Assembly: GCA_030148625.1 (NCBI GenBank)
Contig: JASBTC010000319.1
Location: 1 to 7,841 of the forward strand
From: Sphingobium sp.
GTDB lineage: Bacteria; Pseudomonadota; Alphaproteobacteria; Sphingomonadales; Sphingomonadaceae
Reading direction: 5' to 3'
DNA length: 7,841 nucleotides
Positions 5,907 to 7,841 of the stretch are shown here, piece by piece. The position numbers were made by a program, and so were the translations under genes. The notes beneath the pieces are model-generated. The model was given only the letters and a program-made list of their open reading frames with translations. It made no database searches and had not been told where the DNA came from. Numbering within the stretch: the stretch's first letter is position 1; each line of letters begins with the position of its first letter.

Positions 5907-7129
5907 TGGATATGAGCGATAGCCGGCTGGAGACCGTGGCGCGCGACCTCCAGGCATTCATGGACACCCATGTCCACCCGGTCGAACACGCATTCTACGA
6001 GGCGATCGATACCACGCAGCCCGAATGGCACATGCCGCCATTGCTTGAGGAGCTGAAAAGCAAGGCGCGCGAGGCCGGGTTGTGGAATCTGTTCGTGACG
6101 CGGGACTATGGATCGGGCGCTGGCCTGACCAACCGGCAATATGCCCGACTTGGCGAAATCATGGGCCGGGTGTTGTGGGCGCCGGAGGTGTTCAACTGCA
6201 GCGCACCCGATACCGGCAATATGGAAGTCCTGCTGAAATTCGGGTCGGTCGCGCAGCAGCGGCAATGGCTCGATCCGTTGCTGCGCGGCGTGTTGCGTTC
6301 GGTTTTCTGCATGACCGAGCCCGATGTCGCGTCCTCGGACGCGACCAATATCGCGACGCGGATCGAACGGCGCGGCGACACATATGTCGTCAACGGGCGG
6401 AAATGGTTCGCATCCGGCGCGATGAATCCGCGCGCGGAAATCTTCTTCGTGATGGGCAAGACCGATCCGGACGCCGCCCGGCACAAGCAGCAGTCCATTG
6501 TTCTCGTGCCTCGCGGCACGCCCGGCCTGTCGATCGTTCGGCATATGCCCGTCTATGCCGGGACCGACGCGCATTTCGGCGGGCATGCCGAAGTGACTTT
6601 CGAGAATGTCGAGATTCCCGCCGCGAACCTCATCCTGGGCGAGGGGCGCGGTTTCGAGATCGCGCAAGGTCGGCTGGGGCCGGGCCGGGTTCATCATTGC
6701 ATGAGATTGATCGGCATCGCGGAACGGGCGCTGGAAGCAATGTGCCAGCGCTCCATCGCGCGGGTCGCGTTCGGGCGGCCGCTGGCGGACTTCGGCACCA
6801 TCCGGCTCGACATCGCCCGTTCGCGCGCCGAGATCGAACAGGCCCGCCTGCTCGTTCTGCGAACCGCGGAGCTGATCGATGCGCACGGCGCGAAAAATGC
6901 TCGGCGCGAGATCGCGCTCATCAAACTGGTGACCCCCGATATCGTGGCGGGAATCGTCGATCGCGCGATCCAGGCGCACGGTGCCGCGGGTGTCACCAAC
7001 GATCATTTTCTCGCTCGCGCCTGGGTCTATGCCCGCACCATCCGGCTCGCCGACGGGCCGGACGCGGTTCACGCCGAGTCGATCGCGCGCGGCGAAATCG
7101 CTGCGATGCGCGAACGATTGGCGGCCTAG
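5906..7129 (+). CDS. Acyl-CoA dehydrogenase, ACAD10/11-like
   Basis: This 407-residue flavoprotein has the full acyl-CoA dehydrogenase order: N-terminal helices (1-130), the FAD-contacting FCMTEPDVASSDATN (134-148) and GRKWFASGA (164-172), a middle beta domain to about 245, and the C-terminal helical domain with FGRPL (289-293) and IQAHGAAGV (355-363). Near the end, LADGPDAVH (381-389) replaces the YEGT-type segment that carries the catalytic Glu in short/medium-chain enzymes. An Asp there is typical of ACAD10/11-like members, which act on unusual acyl-CoAs. Expected reaction: alpha,beta-dehydrogenation of a CoA ester with electron transfer to ETF in the cytoplasm. The start ATG overlaps the isomerase stop by one base, so the pair is co-translated. 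No acyl-CoA ligase or enoyl-CoA hydratase lies in the window; they would be expected downstream. The particular acyl group is unknown. Confidence 0.9.
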   Translation: MDMSDSRLETVARDLQAFMDTHVHPVEHAFYEAIDTTQPEWHMPPLLEELKSKAREAGLWNLFVTRDYGSGAGLTNRQYARLGEIMGRVLWAPEVFNCSAPDTGNMEVLLKFGSVAQQRQWLDPLLRGVLRSVFCMTEPDVASSDATNIATRIERRGDTYVVNGRKWFASGAMNPRAEIFFVMGKTDPDAARHKQQSIVLVPRGTPGLSIVRHMPVYAGTDAHFGGHAEVTFENVEIPAANLILGEGRGFEIAQGRLGPGRVHHCMRLIGIAERALEAMCQRSIARVAFGRPLADFGTIRLDIARSRAEIEQARLLVLRTAELIDAHGAKNARREIALIKLVTPDIVAGIVDRAIQAHGAAGVTNDHFLARAWVYARTIRLADGPDAVHAESIARGEIAAMRERLAA

Positions 7130-7182
7130 CGCCGTCGGATCCTGTGCCCGCTTCGCGCGGACCGAACCGGGAATCTGGAAGA

Positions 7183-7755
7183 ATGTGGAAAAACGACCCT
7201 CTGCCACGCCGGGCATTCCGCCTCGAAACCGATCGGCTGTGGATTGTGCCGTGCAGCGAATATGACCCGCATGCCTATGCCGGGATACTCGCACGCAATC
7301 GCCGGCATATCGGCCATTATATGCCTGACGAGATCCTGGATCTTGATGCCGGGGATGTTGGCGGCTTTCTGGAATCGCTCGGCGCATCCTGGGACGCGGG
7401 CGATGCCCTGTGCCTGATCGCGGTCGACAGGGGCGAGGGGGCGTTTCGGGCACAGATCTATGCTCAGCCGATCGATAGGCATGCGAACATCGTCGAGATC
7501 GGTTATTTCACCGATGTCGAAAGCCAGAGGCGCGGGTTTGCGACGGAAGCGGTCCGGCATGTGTCGCGCTTCCTGTTCGAGCGGACCGCGACACGAAAAA
7601 TCTGCCTGATCTGCGATGTCGACAACCAGGCGAGCATCGGTGTGGCCGAACGCAGCGGCTACATCCTGGAAGGTACGCTGCGTGCGCATGCGCTCAACAA
7701 GGACGGCACTCGTCCGGATCGGCGTTTCTACGCCCGCTTGCCCGACGATCCTTGA
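7183..7755 (+). CDS. GNAT-family N-acetyltransferase, RimJ/RimL type
   Basis: The 190-residue product shows the RimJ/RimL acetyltransferase layout: an N-terminal LETDRLWIVPCSEYD strand (14-28), central IVEIGYFTDVESQRRGFATEAV split at 103-124 with the acetyl-CoA pyrophosphate loop QRRGFA (115-120), and the closing NQASIGVAERSGYILEGTLR (148-167). Such enzymes acetylate protein N-termini, small amines or antibiotics with acetyl-CoA. The start at ATG 7183 is chosen for family length, though GGAA is only two bases upstream; GTG 7144 is in frame and possible. It lies 53 bases after the dehydrogenase stop on the same strand with no promoter that I can see, so it may be a trailing operon member. Its link to the catabolic genes is unclear, because the next shared operator comes after it, not before. 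Confidence 0.85.
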   Translation: MWKNDPLPRRAFRLETDRLWIVPCSEYDPHAYAGILARNRRHIGHYMPDEILDLDAGDVGGFLESLGASWDAGDALCLIAVDRGEGAFRAQIYAQPIDRHANIVEIGYFTDVESQRRGFATEAVRHVSRFLFERTATRKICLICDVDNQASIGVAERSGYILEGTLRAHALNKDGTRPDRRFYARLPDDP

Positions 7756-7772
7756 TCCGGCGCGAAAGCGAG

Positions 7773-7802
7773 TGGACAATATCGTCGAATTTTCGACATC
7801 AA
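7773..7802 (+). promoter_or_regulatory. Promoter of the gene leaving the window
   Basis: TGGACA (7773-7778) matches the -35 consensus in five of six bases. It is followed by ATATC, the palindrome (7784-7797) and a weak -10 (ACATCA at 17 bp or CATCAA at 18 bp). Distances are identical to the promoter at 5078, and ATnAATG follows the palindrome in both. Confidence 0.6.
7784..7797. promoter_or_regulatory. 14-bp palindromic operator, copy 3
   Basis: GTCGAATTTTCGAC has perfect 6-bp arms (GTCGAA / TTCGAC) around a TT centre. It is one base different from copy 2 and implies that the downstream gene belongs to the same regulon. Confidence 0.65.
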
Positions 7803-7824
7803 TGAGATAGCGAAGGGAGAGATC

Positions 7825-7841
7825 ATGACCGGCATCGACAC
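7825..7841 (+). CDS. Start of an unidentified gene, cut by the window edge
   Basis: ATG at 7825 follows a strong Shine-Dalgarno AAGGGAGA (7813-7820, with GGAG five bases before the ATG) and the operator-bearing promoter at 7773. Only Met-Thr-Gly-Ile-Asp is readable before the sequence ends. The family cannot be told, but promoter and operator place it with the catabolic genes upstream. Confidence 0.6.

Noticed and set aside
6082..7182. N-terminal extension of the GNAT gene through the dehydrogenase region
   Set aside because: The frame is open but overlaps a well-supported gene and has Arg-rich, motif-free sequence; family length fits the ATG at 7183.
5897..7453. A 518-codon - strand frame opposite the acyl-CoA dehydrogenase
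   Set aside because: It is an antisense shadow with low-complexity His/Arg/Pro-rich composition; the + strand gene has complete family motifs.
7183..7755. The GNAT protein as the missing YjhQ-type antitoxin for the YjhX-like toxin
   Set aside because: It is about 4.5 kb away, in a different transcription unit, and looks like RimJ/RimL rather than YjhQ.

Overview
The window is GC-rich bacterial DNA. The protein families and codon use suggest an alphaproteobacterium, most likely a sphingomonad (Sphingomonadales). This is an inference from gene style; there is no rRNA or other phylogenetic marker in the window. No tRNA, rRNA, CRISPR array, insertion sequence or phage gene was seen.

Layout. (1) Positions 1-2202 hold the 3' part of a large SbcC/YhaN-like coiled-coil ATPase on the + strand; its N-terminal half, with the Walker A motif, lies upstream of the window. 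(2) After a hairpin-rich gap (2203-2446) comes a small YjhX/TopAI-family toxin gene (2447-2707), with no antitoxin beside it. (3) Facing it on the - strand is a two-gene operon (4145 down to 2854): a VOC-fold metalloenzyme with an unrecognised C-terminal domain, overlapping by ATGA a Rid-family protein that lacks the usual catalytic Arg. (4) Divergent from these, a TetR regulator (4307-5032). (5) Then, on the + strand, a maleate isomerase-like Asp/Glu racemase-superfamily enzyme (5145-5906) that overlaps an ACAD10/11-type acyl-CoA dehydrogenase (5906-7129), followed by a RimJ/RimL-type GNAT acetyltransferase (7183-7755). (6) A new promoter and the first codons of another gene (7825 onward) lie at the right edge.

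The most informative observation is regulatory. The same 14-bp palindrome, consensus GTYGAATNNTCRAC, occurs three times: 4188-4201 (VOC/Rid promoter, next to tetR), 5089-5102 (maleate isomerase promoter) and 7784-7797 (promoter of the gene leaving the window). At all three sites a TTGACA-like -35 hexamer lies exactly 5 bp upstream, so the palindrome fills the -35/-10 spacer. This is what a repressor operator should look like. It ties the - strand operon, the isomerase/dehydrogenase operon and the gene beyond the window into one regulon, most simply under the adjacent TetR.

Taken together, roughly 2.85-7.84 kb looks like a catabolic island for an unidentified organic acid or aromatic/heterocyclic compound that passes through a CoA thioester. 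A metal-dependent VOC enzyme, a Rid protein, a cis-trans isomerase for a maleate-like diacid and an acyl-CoA dehydrogenase appear to be induced together. The substrate cannot be named from sequence. The left end (ATPase, YjhX) is unrelated housekeeping or accessory material.
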